Shown piece after piece: positions 20,028 through 26,916 of a DNA stretch of 64,000 nt. Every line of letters begins with the position of its first letter. Positions within the stretch are counted from its first letter, which is position 1. Position numbers and translations under genes: made by a program. Below the pieces are notes generated by a model, which was given only the letters and a program-made list of their open reading frames with translations, ran no database searches and had not been told where the DNA came from. Source of the DNA: Myxococcus xanthus (lineage in GTDB: Bacteria; Myxococcota; Myxococcia; Myxococcales; Myxococcaceae); assembly GCF_900106535.1 (NCBI RefSeq), contig NZ_FNOH01000012.1, forward strand, positions 186,001 to 250,000, in the 5' to 3' direction.

Positions 20028-21113
20028 ATGCCCGCCTCCCCTCCCTACAGCCAGGCCCTTCGCGCACGAGTCCGAGGCTGGGCCCGCGCGCTCTTGCCGC
20101 TCCTCGTGTGTGGCGTCCCTCCCGCCATGGCCGCCAAGCCGCCCCTCCAACGTCTTCCACGCCTCACCTGCCGCGCGGGCTATTTGGACTTCGAACAACT
20201 TCACGGGCTGCCGACGGTGCGAGCCGCCATCCAGCAGGCCCTGGCGCAGAACGACCCCGCCGCCCTCACCTTCCTCACCGAACGGATTCCGGAAGTCCTG
20301 GGTGAAGACGCCCTGGCCGCGCTTCAGGTGCTCGACTGGGCTGACACCGCACCGGGGCCCGAAGCCTCCGTGCTGCTGGCGGGCCTGCGTGAAGCCTCCG
20401 CGGTGAGGGATGCACGGGTGGCCGAGCGGCTCCTCACGATGGCGGAGCAGCACGCATCCATCGACCACCGCGCACAGGCGCTGCAGGCACTGGAGACACA
20501 GGCGCGCTTCGGCGCCCCTGCGCAGGACCGGCTGATGGCGTTGGCCAGGAGAAGCACGGCCCCACAGGGCGTGTCCCTGCTCGCGGTGAGAACCCTGGGC
20601 AGGGTGATGAAGAATGACTTCCAGGCAGGGGGCTCGGAGGAGCCCTACCTCACGCGGCTCCTGACACTGGCGCGGGAGTCCGAGGACCGTCACATCCGCG
20701 CCCTGGCGGTGGAGCTGGCTGCATCCTTGTCCGTGCGACTGGATGCGCGGGCCGTGGAGCAATTGGCCTGGGTGCTCGAGAATGACGCAGACGCCAACGT
20801 CCGGGAGCTGGCGGCCCTGGCGCTGTCCGATGGCCGCGACACGCGCGCGGTGCTGAATCACTTCAGTGCCGCGTTTCCTGGAGAGCAGCGCCTGTGCGTG
20901 CGCTGGGCGCTCCTGCGCTACACGCTCCGGGCCGGTGGCGCCGAGGCCCTTCCCCAAGTGCGGGACTACTCGAAGCAGGACCGCCGATTCGCTCGAGACG
21001 TCGCCGACTTCCAGGCGCTCTACGACGCGGGGCACGTGGACTTCGACCGGCTGTGGCTGAACAAGCGCGTGTATCACCGCTGCCCTGAGGACGTGGAGGC
21101 CCGAACGCCATGA
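20028..21113 (+). CDS. Secreted HEAT-repeat-like protein A
   Basis: The 361-residue protein has a signal sequence (RGWARALLPLLVCGVPPAMAAK) followed by helical repeats: VRAAIQQALAQNDPAALTFL, RALAVELAASLSV and VRELAALALSDGR-type units. Four cysteines are scattered. HEAT-like solenoids act as protein-binding scaffolds; here probably in the periplasm. Its ATGA overlap with the next gene (21110-21113), which encodes a similar-sized HEAT-like protein, points to a coupled pair. The function is unknown. The gene is divergent from hemL; the 191-base gap includes an AT-richer stretch (19970-19995) likely to be promoter DNA. Confidence 0.75.
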   Translation: MPASPPYSQALRARVRGWARALLPLLVCGVPPAMAAKPPLQRLPRLTCRAGYLDFEQLHGLPTVRAAIQQALAQNDPAALTFLTERIPEVLGEDALAALQVLDWADTAPGPEASVLLAGLREASAVRDARVAERLLTMAEQHASIDHRAQALQALETQARFGAPAQDRLMALARRSTAPQGVSLLAVRTLGRVMKNDFQAGGSEEPYLTRLLTLARESEDRHIRALAVELAASLSVRLDARAVEQLAWVLENDADANVRELAALALSDGRDTRAVLNHFSAAFPGEQRLCVRWALLRYTLRAGGAEALPQVRDYSKQDRRFARDVADFQALYDAGHVDFDRLWLNKRVYHRCPEDVEARTP

Positions 21114-22195
21114 GGAATCCGCGTGGAAGGTTCGGCTGGGTCCTCCTCGCCGGGGCGTTGGGCGCAGCCGTGGTGGGCACACGCCTCGGGCGTGCTCCAG
21201 AAAGGAACACCGCCCCTGTCCTCGATGCCTCGACGCCGCAGGCCGCTGACGCCGGACCTTCGACGCGCCCGCCCCTGCCCGCCCATGCGCAGCCGCTGAA
21301 GGAAGTGCCGTGTGAGTTCACCGCGCTCCTCGCGGAATATCGCCAGGGCCACGCCTCACCAGCGTATCGGCGTTACGTGCGAGAACAGCTCCGCGGACTC
21401 GTGGAGTCCCTGTCCGAGGACGTGCATTGGCAGCACCTCAGCGACGAGCAGGACGCTGACGTGCTGGCCTTGCTCTCCGACACCTGGGTGCTGCGCTACG
21501 CCCTGGAGGGACAGGCCCGCATCCTGGAGCGGCTGGTGGACCGCGTAAGTGAGACACCCGACGCGCGCCTGCGTGCCGTGTTGATTCGTTCACTGCAACA
21601 GACGGGGGAGCCCTCCACCCAACTGTTGGGCATCCAGGTCCTCCAGGGCCGAGACGTCTACCGCGACTGGGTGACGGACGCAGCGCCCGAAGTCCGCGCG
21701 GCCGCGGTGGAGAACTTCCGGGAGGAAGCTGCTCGCAACGCCGGCCGCTACCGCGTGGTGGCGGAGCGAGCGGTGTCGCTGGCCACCGTCGCGGAAGACC
21801 CGGCCACGGCAGCAGGACTCCTGGGCGCGTCTTCCATCGAAGCGGTGAGAGGGCCGTCCGTGGCGCAGGTCCGTACATTGCTCCAGTCACCGAAGTCCCC
21901 CGTCGTGCGTGCCGCGGCTGCACGGGCCCTGGCGACCTCGCCCGTGACAGAGCTCTCCGCGAGCCTCGATGCACTCGCCGCCCGCTACAGCGCTGAGCCT
22001 GAGGCGAGCGTGCGCGCAGCGCTGCTGGAATCCATCTCCCGGCTGGGCCTGAGCCGCGCCGTGCCCGTCCTCGAGCGGCTCCGTGACACGAACGCCGCGG
22101 CTCGAGACGAAGTGAATCCCTGGATTGCACTGCTCGCGGAGCATCCCCAGCGGTGGGAAATGCTCGATACCGCACGGAGACACTCTCACCGATGA
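21110..22195 (+). CDS. Secreted/anchored HEAT-repeat-like protein B
   Basis: This 361-residue protein begins with a signal-anchor (GWVLLAGALGAAVVGTRLG, about 9-27). A Pro/Ala linker follows, then helical repeats with HEAT character (APEVRAAAVENFREEAARN, SPVVRAAAARALATSP, PEASVRAALLESISRLG). It overlaps the preceding HEAT-like gene by four bases, and the equal lengths suggest an ancient duplication or an obligate partner pair. It probably works in the periplasm, attached to the inner membrane. No enzyme motif is present and the role is unknown. Confidence 0.75.
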   Translation: MRNPRGRFGWVLLAGALGAAVVGTRLGRAPERNTAPVLDASTPQAADAGPSTRPPLPAHAQPLKEVPCEFTALLAEYRQGHASPAYRRYVREQLRGLVESLSEDVHWQHLSDEQDADVLALLSDTWVLRYALEGQARILERLVDRVSETPDARLRAVLIRSLQQTGEPSTQLLGIQVLQGRDVYRDWVTDAAPEVRAAAVENFREEAARNAGRYRVVAERAVSLATVAEDPATAAGLLGASSIEAVRGPSVAQVRTLLQSPKSPVVRAAAARALATSPVTELSASLDALAARYSAEPEASVRAALLESISRLGLSRAVPVLERLRDTNAAARDEVNPWIALLAEHPQRWEMLDTARRHSHR

Positions 22196-22288
22196 ACGGG
22201 GCATTTTGACCTGCACCCTGCCTCGGGACGCGTTAGCTACGCCGGCCACGGCCCGCGGGCCGACCACTCACCGAGGGAGCGACAGGCA

Positions 22289-23266
22289 ATGCCCCAGACG
22301 AAGCTCGAAGCACGCAAGGCACTCGGAACCACGGGCCTTCAGGTATCCCCCCTGTGCCTGGGAGGGAACGTCTTCGGTTGGACAGCCGACGAGGCGACCT
22401 CGTTCGCGGTGCTCGATGCCTTCGTCGACAACGGCGGCAACTTCATCGACACAGCTGACGTCTATTCGAGCTGGGTCCCCGGCAACCGCGGCGGCGAGTC
22501 GGAGACGCTCATCGGCAAGTGGCTGAAGTCGCGCGGCGCTCGGGAGCGCGTCGTCATCGCCACCAAGGTGGGCTCGCAAACAGAGCTGGGGAAGGGCCTG
22601 GGCCGCGAGCACATCCAGCGCAGCGTGGAGGCCTCGCTGCGCCGGTTGCAGGTGGACGTCATCGACCTCTACTACGCGCACTACGAGGACCTGGACACGC
22701 CAGTGGAGGAGACGATGGCGGCCTTCGACGCGCTGGTGCGCGCCGGCAAGGTCCGCGCACTGGGCACCAGCAACCACTCCCCGCAGCGGCTCACCGAGTC
22801 GCTGGAGGTGTCCCGCCGCAACAACCTCGCCCGGTACGCGGTGCTGCAACCGCACTACAACCTCGTCGAGCGCAAGGACTTCGAGTCATCGCTCCGGGGC
22901 ATCTGCGAACGGGAAGGGCTCGTGGTGGCGCCCTACTTCGCGTTGGCCTCGGGCTTCCTGACGGGCAAGTACCGCAAGGACCAGCCACCTCCGAAGTCGG
23001 CCCGCGCCGAAGGCGTGCTGAAGCAGTATGGAAACGCGCGAGGCTGGGCGGTGATTGATGCCCTGGAGGCCGTAACGCGCCGGCATCCGGGAGCGAACTT
23101 CGCCCAGGTCGCGCTCGCGTGGCTCGCGGCTCAGCCCACCATCGTGGCGCCCATCGCGAGCGCGACGTCCGCCAGCCAGACACAGGAACTGCTGGGTGCG
23201 TTCACGTTGCAACTGACGGAGGAGGACCTCCGCGCCCTGGACGTTGCGTCGTCCCGCGAGGCCTGA
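22289..23266 (+). CDS. Aldo/keto reductase
   Basis: The 325-residue protein has the AKR barrel. Catalytic Asp and Tyr lie in NFIDTADVYSSW, the Lys in VIATKVGSQ and the His equivalent in YYAHYEDLDTP. The NADPH-binding C-terminal motif is present as IVAPIASATSASQ. It resembles the YajO/YhdN type that reduces aldehydes, ketones or sugars. It is followed after 15 bases by rraA, so the pair is probably co-transcribed. Substrate is not predictable from sequence. Confidence 0.93.
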   Translation: MPQTKLEARKALGTTGLQVSPLCLGGNVFGWTADEATSFAVLDAFVDNGGNFIDTADVYSSWVPGNRGGESETLIGKWLKSRGARERVVIATKVGSQTELGKGLGREHIQRSVEASLRRLQVDVIDLYYAHYEDLDTPVEETMAAFDALVRAGKVRALGTSNHSPQRLTESLEVSRRNNLARYAVLQPHYNLVERKDFESSLRGICEREGLVVAPYFALASGFLTGKYRKDQPPPKSARAEGVLKQYGNARGWAVIDALEAVTRRHPGANFAQVALAWLAAQPTIVAPIASATSASQTQELLGAFTLQLTEEDLRALDVASSREA

Positions 23267-23281
23267 GAAGGCTCGAAGCCC

Positions 23282-23779
23282 ATGAGCACGTTCACCGACT
23301 TCAAAACGGCCGACCTCTGCGATGCCCACGCGGGCACGCCGCGGTTCCAGATTGCCGAGCCCGGGTTCCAGGACTACGGCGGCGTCCGGACCTTCGCGGG
23401 TCCCATCAGCACGGTGCGGGCACCCGAGGACAACTCCCTCGTGCGCAAGGCCTTGGAGGAGCCCGGCCAGGGCCGGGTGCTGGTAGTGGACGGAGGAGGC
23501 AGCCGCCGCTGCGCGCTCGTGGGAGACCAGCTCGCGTTGCTCGCCCAGCAGAATGGCTGGGCGGGCGTGGTGGTGAATGGCTGCATCCGAGACGCCGAGG
23601 ACGTGGGCCGCATGCGCATCGGCGTCAAGGCGCTGGGCACCCACCCGCTCAAGAGCCTCAAACGCAACGAGGGACAACGTGACGTGGAGGTCCGCTTCGC
23701 CGGAGTCACCTTCCGCCCCGGCCACTACGTCTACGCGGATCTGGACGGCATCGTCACCTCCGAGTCGCCCCTGGGCTGA
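23282..23779 (+). CDS. rraA: RraA-family protein
   Basis: The 165-residue protein carries the RraA fold signatures: FKTADLCDA at the N-terminus, [36 protein letters not shown] and the C-terminal GIVTSE. In E. coli RraA inhibits RNase E. Many homologues are instead 4-hydroxy-4-methyl-2-oxoglutarate/oxaloacetate aldolases, and the G-x20-R-D residues for that activity are present. Which activity applies here cannot be decided. ATG 23282 lies 15 bases after the reductase stop. Confidence 0.92.
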   Translation: MSTFTDFKTADLCDAHAGTPRFQIAEPGFQDYGGVRTFAGPISTVRAPEDNSLVRKALEEPGQGRVLVVDGGGSRRCALVGDQLALLAQQNGWAGVVVNGCIRDAEDVGRMRIGVKALGTHPLKSLKRNEGQRDVEVRFAGVTFRPGHYVYADLDGIVTSESPLG

Positions 23780-23809
23780 CGCCAGAGGCCCCGGGCGGAA
23801 GTGCGGGCA

Positions 23810-24772
23810 CTACCCGCGTCGCCACCACTTCCGCCGCGCGGCCCTCACATCGGACCAGTCCACCAGGCAGTCGTGCACGTTCTCCTGGCCGCGTTGGGCG
23901 TCAGGCATGTCCCCTGACTCCACTCGCGAAACCAGCTCCGGCAGCCGCTCGTAGAACGTGGGCGAACGGTACTGGGGATGCAATGTCCACAGGCCCGGCG
24001 CGGCGCCCAGGAAGTCCAGCCGCCACAACCCGCGACGCTTGAGCCTCCGGGTGACCAGGTTCTCCGGCTCGCGGTACGGCGGATTGCCCGCGCGTAAGGC
24101 ACGCAGCACGTGAATGGGCGGCGCCAGCTTCGCCTGCAGCGGGCCTATCCGGCGCACCAGTGCATCGCGGTCCACGAAGAAGGCCCGGCTACTGAAGCGC
24201 CGGAAACGGAACGCGTGGGAGCCCTGTGCATCGGGCTCGTACCAGCGACTGTCTCCCGCAATCGTCCCGTCCGCACGCGGCGGGCCCGACAAGGGACTGC
24301 AGCTCACCAACTCCTCGCGTGACGCGAGCTGCGCGGCCGCCTCCGCCATCCAGGCGCGCGACGCTCCGCCGACGAGCATGTCGGCATCCAGGTGCATCAC
24401 GTGCGGGTGCTTCGCCGCCGCGAGCCCGAAGAAGTAGGAATGGAAGGGCCCGCCGCGCGAGTCCTTCATGGGCAGCCGGGAGCCTCCGAAGAACTGCTCG
24501 GAGAGTGACTTCGTGACGGCGGGGGAGTAGTCCACCTCCACCAGCCGGATGCGCGGATCCGCCGAGGACAGCTCCGACAGCAGCGCGTCCATCTTCGGCT
24601 TTCGCTCCAGCCATGCCCCCGCGAAGCGGCTGCCCTGGCTGCGGTGCAGGTCCAGCACGAGCAGCACCTCCTGCACGGAGGGCCCGAGCTGGCGCAACTG
24701 ATGCGGAAGGATGAGGCGCGCGTGCGGATAGTCCGTCGGCGCGAGGTTGATTTGCAGGGTGACCGGGCTCAC
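23810..24772 (-). CDS. Glycosyltransferase-like protein
   Basis: The 320-residue cytosolic protein has a DxD-type motif in HPHVMHLDADMLVGG (about residue 130), which is the nucleotide-sugar/metal site of GT-A glycosyltransferases. The N-terminal strand VQEVLLVLDLH fits too, but the usual family consensus is weak and the acceptor is unknown. GTG 24772 is the first start. A 20-codon ORF (24769-24831) ends across this start in a GTGA overlap and might be a leader, but has no clear ribosome site. It lies just after a tRNA-Arg gene on the same strand. Confidence 0.68.
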   Translation of the reverse strand: MSPVTLQINLAPTDYPHARLILPHQLRQLGPSVQEVLLVLDLHRSQGSRFAGAWLERKPKMDALLSELSSADPRIRLVEVDYSPAVTKSLSEQFFGGSRLPMKDSRGGPFHSYFFGLAAAKHPHVMHLDADMLVGGASRAWMAEAAAQLASREELVSCSPLSGPPRADGTIAGDSRWYEPDAQGSHAFRFRRFSSRAFFVDRDALVRRIGPLQAKLAPPIHVLRALRAGNPPYREPENLVTRRLKRRGLWRLDFLGAAPGLWTLHPQYRSPTFYERLPELVSRVESGDMPDAQRGQENVHDCLVDWSDVRAARRKWWRRG

Positions 24773-24863
24773 GGAGTGTCCAGCAAGAGGGAGGTCGCGT
24801 CATCCATGACGGAATGGCCCTCACTTGCCATACCCACGGTGCACCAGACAACTGAAGGAGGAG

Positions 24864-24936
24864 TGGTCCTGGCAGGAGTCGAACCTGCGGCCTCTCGGTC
24901 CGCAACCGAGTGCTCTATCCCCTGAGCTACAAGACC
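24864..24936 (-). tRNA. tRNA-Arg with anticodon GCG
   Basis: A complete 73-base cloverleaf: acceptor GGTCTTG/CAGGACC with one G-T pair, D stem GCTC/GAGC, anticodon stem CTCGG/CCGAG, and loop TTGCGGA giving anticodon GCG (codon CGC). The T arm is GCAGG TTCGACT CCTGC and the discriminator is A. The D-loop A and discriminator A fit arginyl identity. CCA is not encoded. Most bacteria read CGN with an ACG (inosine) tRNA, so GCG is unusual. Confidence 0.88.
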
Positions 24937-24978
24937 GGAACTGCGACTGCGAGAGCGCCCCAGCCACGAGGCGCGGTG

Positions 24979-25041
24979 TCAGAAGGAAGCGATGCCGTCG
25001 AACAGGTCTTCCGGCTCGGACTCGATGGGGAGGGGATTCAT
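24979..25041 (-). CDS. 20-codon ORF between two tRNA genes
   Basis: ATG 25041, with GAGG 10 bases upstream, opens a 20-codon frame starting MNPLPIESEPEDLF and ending at TGA 24979. It is acidic and lies between the GTC tRNA-like gene and tRNA-Arg. Its surroundings (TGACG, CCC, ATGAATCCC) resemble the same stretch in the two leader-type ORFs of this region, which contain TSPMNP. It may be a decayed relative of those. Translation is unproven. Confidence 0.35.
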   Translation of the reverse strand: MNPLPIESEPEDLFDGIASF

Positions 25042-25062
25042 GGGCGTCACCTCGGGGATGAG

Positions 25063-25134
25063 CGCTCCGACAGGGAATCGAACCCTGTTCACACGGTAGA
25101 CGGCCGTGCTGCGATTCCAATCGCATCCCGGAGC
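25063..25134 (-). tRNA. tRNA-Asp-like gene (anticodon GTC, C33)
   Basis: A 72-base cloverleaf folds with acceptor GCTCCGG/TCGGAGC, D stem TGCG/CGCA, anticodon stem CACGG/CCGTG, loop CCGTCTA (anticodon GTC) and T arm CAGGG TTCGATT CCCTG. The discriminator is G. The anticodon and G73 fit aspartate. But position 8 is G instead of U, position 33 is C instead of the near-universal U, and position 37 is a pyrimidine. These suggest a degenerate or specialised tRNA rather than a decoding one. Confidence 0.6.
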
Positions 25135-25148
25135 AGTGGGGTTGACCC

Positions 25149-25190
25149 GGAAAAGAAAGAGGCCGGGTCCCCTCGGGGAGCCCGGCCTCT
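25149..25190 (-). terminator. Conserved intrinsic terminator, cassette 1
   Basis: On the minus strand a perfect 10-bp stem (AGAGGCCGGG/CCCGGCCTCT, 25158-25190) is topped by a further TCCC/GGGA stem. It is followed by TTTCTTTT (25149-25158). It lies after the 50-codon ORF and 15 bases before the GTC tRNA-like gene. A near-identical copy is at 29656-29697. Confidence 0.75.
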
Positions 25191-25228
25191 TGCCTGCCAT
25201 GCCCTGTCCTTCGACGGGGCACGGTGGG

Positions 25229-25381
25229 TCAAAACCCAGGCGGGAGATCTCGACGGGAGGTCGCCCCCCGCTTGGAATCACGAGCGGTGGCCCGGCCAGC
25301 GAGTGCGAGCGCATCGATGCCGATGACAGTATCGTTCAGGGTGTCGGGATTCATCGGGCTCGTCAGGTTCGCCGTCTTCAT
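25229..25381 (-). CDS. Leader-type small ORF, cassette 1
   Basis: ATG 25381 follows the strong ribosome site GAAAGGAGCGGTGGCC and opens a 50-codon frame. Residues 1-22 (containing NLTSPMNPDTLNDTVIGI) match the second copy at 29735-29881 in 20 of 22 positions. Synonymous differences (CTG/TTG, GAT/GAC) occur inside identical residues. The remaining 28 residues, DALALAGRATARDSKRGA and onward, are unrelated to the other copy and are basic. This conserved head plus variable tail is the pattern of precursor peptides. No modification enzyme is adjacent. It is followed by a terminator and two tRNA genes. Confidence 0.55.
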   Translation of the reverse strand: MKTANLTSPMNPDTLNDTVIGIDALALAGRATARDSKRGATSRRDLPPGF

Positions 25382-25464
25382 GGCCACCGCTCCTTTCATG
25401 GGAAATGGACGCAATGGCCGCACAGGGCCTGACAGGCTGTGCACGGGCTGAAGACAGGGACGCG

Positions 25465-26259
25465 ATGGCGGAGGACGCACAGCAGCAGGGCTACACCCAG
25501 TGGGCACCGCCTATCGAGATGGCGGATGCGGTGGACGCGTTCTGGCAGTTCTGGGTGCCCCGAAAGCCCCACGACGTCCCCCTCCCCCGGCAGCACCGGG
25601 TCCTTCCGGATGGCTGCACCGACCTCATCTTCGGATTCCAACACGCCCCAGGCCCGGTGTGGCTGGCCGCACCCCGGCTGGCCGTCGTCGGCCCCATGAA
25701 GCGCTTCATCCTCGTCGACCTCGAGCCCGGCGGGGTGAGCCTGGGCGTCAGGCTCCGCCCTGGCTGGGCGCAGGCCCTGCTGGGTGTCAGTCCGCGTGAA
25801 CTCTGCGGACTCAACGTCTCCGCCCAGGACTGCTCGCCCGCCCTCATGCAGTTTCAGCGGCGGATGGAAGACTGCGCCTCGCCCGCCCAGGCCATGGCCC
25901 TGCTCCAGCGCACCATCGCCCGACGCTGGGCTTCGTTCCGGAGCATGGCGAAGCCGCGCGCCGTCCAGGCCCTGGGACACCTCCAAGCCTCGTCGGGACA
26001 GGTGCGCATGGCCGCGCTCGCTCGCGAGCTGGGCGTGAGTGAGCGCACCCTGCACCGGGACATCCTGGACGAAGCCGGCGTACCGCCGAAGCTGCTCGCG
26101 CGCGTGCTGCGCCTCCAGCGGGCGGTGTCCCTGCTGCGCTCCCGTGAGGGCACGGACCTGTGTGACGTCGCGCTCGAATGCGGCTACGCGGACCAGGCGC
26201 ATTTGTCACGAGACGTGCGGGAACTGGCCGGCGTGTCGCCCACCGCACTCGTGGGTTGA
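25465..26259 (+). CDS. AraC-family transcriptional regulator
   Basis: The 264-residue protein has an N-terminal sensing region of the type often found with AraC regulators (HRVLPDGCTDLIFGF, about 47-61). A C-terminal AraC DNA-binding domain with two helix-turn-helix units follows (VRMAALARELGVSERTLHRD and DLCDVALECGYADQAHLSRDVR, before LAGVSPTAL). The inducer is unknown. ATG 25465 is preferred because GACAGGG lies upstream; ATG 25405 is also in frame. It is divergent from the small ORF of cassette 1 and 88 bases ahead of a VOC protein gene, its probable target or partner. Confidence 0.9.
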   Translation: MAEDAQQQGYTQWAPPIEMADAVDAFWQFWVPRKPHDVPLPRQHRVLPDGCTDLIFGFQHAPGPVWLAAPRLAVVGPMKRFILVDLEPGGVSLGVRLRPGWAQALLGVSPRELCGLNVSAQDCSPALMQFQRRMEDCASPAQAMALLQRTIARRWASFRSMAKPRAVQALGHLQASSGQVRMAALARELGVSERTLHRDILDEAGVPPKLLARVLRLQRAVSLLRSREGTDLCDVALECGYADQAHLSRDVRELAGVSPTALVG

Positions 26260-26347
26260 GCGCTGTCCGATTCCTTCAAGACAGGCCCGTGCCATCCGTG
26301 TGACGACGCACTCACACAGACGTCCCACTGACCAACAGGAGTCCGCC

Positions 26348-26737
26348 ATGAAGCTCGGCTACATCATCCTCTACGTACCGGACGTGAGCGCCGCCATCGT
26401 CTTCTACGAGAAGGCCTTCGGACTGGCGCGCCGCTTCATCCACGAGAGCGGTGGCTACGCGGAGATGGAGACAGGCACCACCGCCCTCGCCTTCGTCGAG
26501 GAAGGCGCGGCGAAGGAGCATGGCTTCACCGTGCGCCATCTGCGGCCGAAGGAAGACGCCGCGGCCATCGAACTGGCGCTCGTCACTCCCGACGTGGCCA
26601 CCGCGTACACACGCGCCGTGGAGGCGGGCGCCGAGGCCACGCAACCTCCCAAGCAGAAGCCCTGGGGACAGACGGTGGCCTACGTGAGAGACATCAACGG
26701 CGTCCTGGTGGAGCTCTGCTCGCCGATGGAGGGGTAG
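26348..26737 (+). CDS. VOC/glyoxalase-family protein
   Basis: The 129-residue protein is a single vicinal-oxygen-chelate domain pair. It starts with KLGYIILYVPDVSAAIVFYEKAFGL and ends with AYVRDINGVLVELCSP, whose Glu is the usual metal ligand. Family members include glyoxalases, dioxygenases and antibiotic-binding proteins; the substrate is unknown. ATG 26348 has CAGGAG 7 bases upstream. It follows the AraC regulator gene in the same direction, so regulation by that protein is plausible. Confidence 0.9.
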   Translation: MKLGYIILYVPDVSAAIVFYEKAFGLARRFIHESGGYAEMETGTTALAFVEEGAAKEHGFTVRHLRPKEDAAAIELALVTPDVATAYTRAVEAGAEATQPPKQKPWGQTVAYVRDINGVLVELCSPMEG

Positions 26738-26743
26738 TGGCAG

Positions 26744-26772
26744 TCGGGACGACTGGATTCGAACCCGCGACC
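26744..26772 (-). tRNA. tRNA 3'-end remnant (Pro-like)
   Basis: The minus strand holds only a T arm (GCGGG TTCGAAT CCAGT, with weakened pairing) and an acceptor 3' strand CGTCCCG followed by A. No 5' half or anticodon stem can be found upstream. The 3' strand fits a tRNA-Pro acceptor. Such 3' fragments are left when an element integrates at, or is excised from, a tRNA gene. Confidence 0.45.
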
Positions 26773-26803
26773 GGGTGGAGCGAAACCCCAGCAGGAGCGC
26801 GCC

Positions 26804-26916
26804 TGGAGTTGCCCCCATCAAATCGGACAGCTCGGGGTTGGGAATTAGCAGTACGGAATTCGCGGGGTGACATCATCTTCAGTCCGCGACGAGGGCGGCA
26901 GCGGCCGTAGTCGTCG
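26804..26916. repeat. Direct repeat, left copy (ndh 3' end)
   Basis: This segment spans the last codons of ndh and the downstream DNA. It matches 28934-29020 at most positions (for example TCAAATCGGACAGCTC and GTAGTCGTCG). The left copy has an extra 27 bases at about 26845-26872, including the ndh stop codon region. Confidence 0.75.

Noticed and set aside
24769-24831. 20-codon ORF overlapping the glycosyltransferase start
   Set aside because: No clear ribosome site and no relative in the window; mentioned only as a possible leader.
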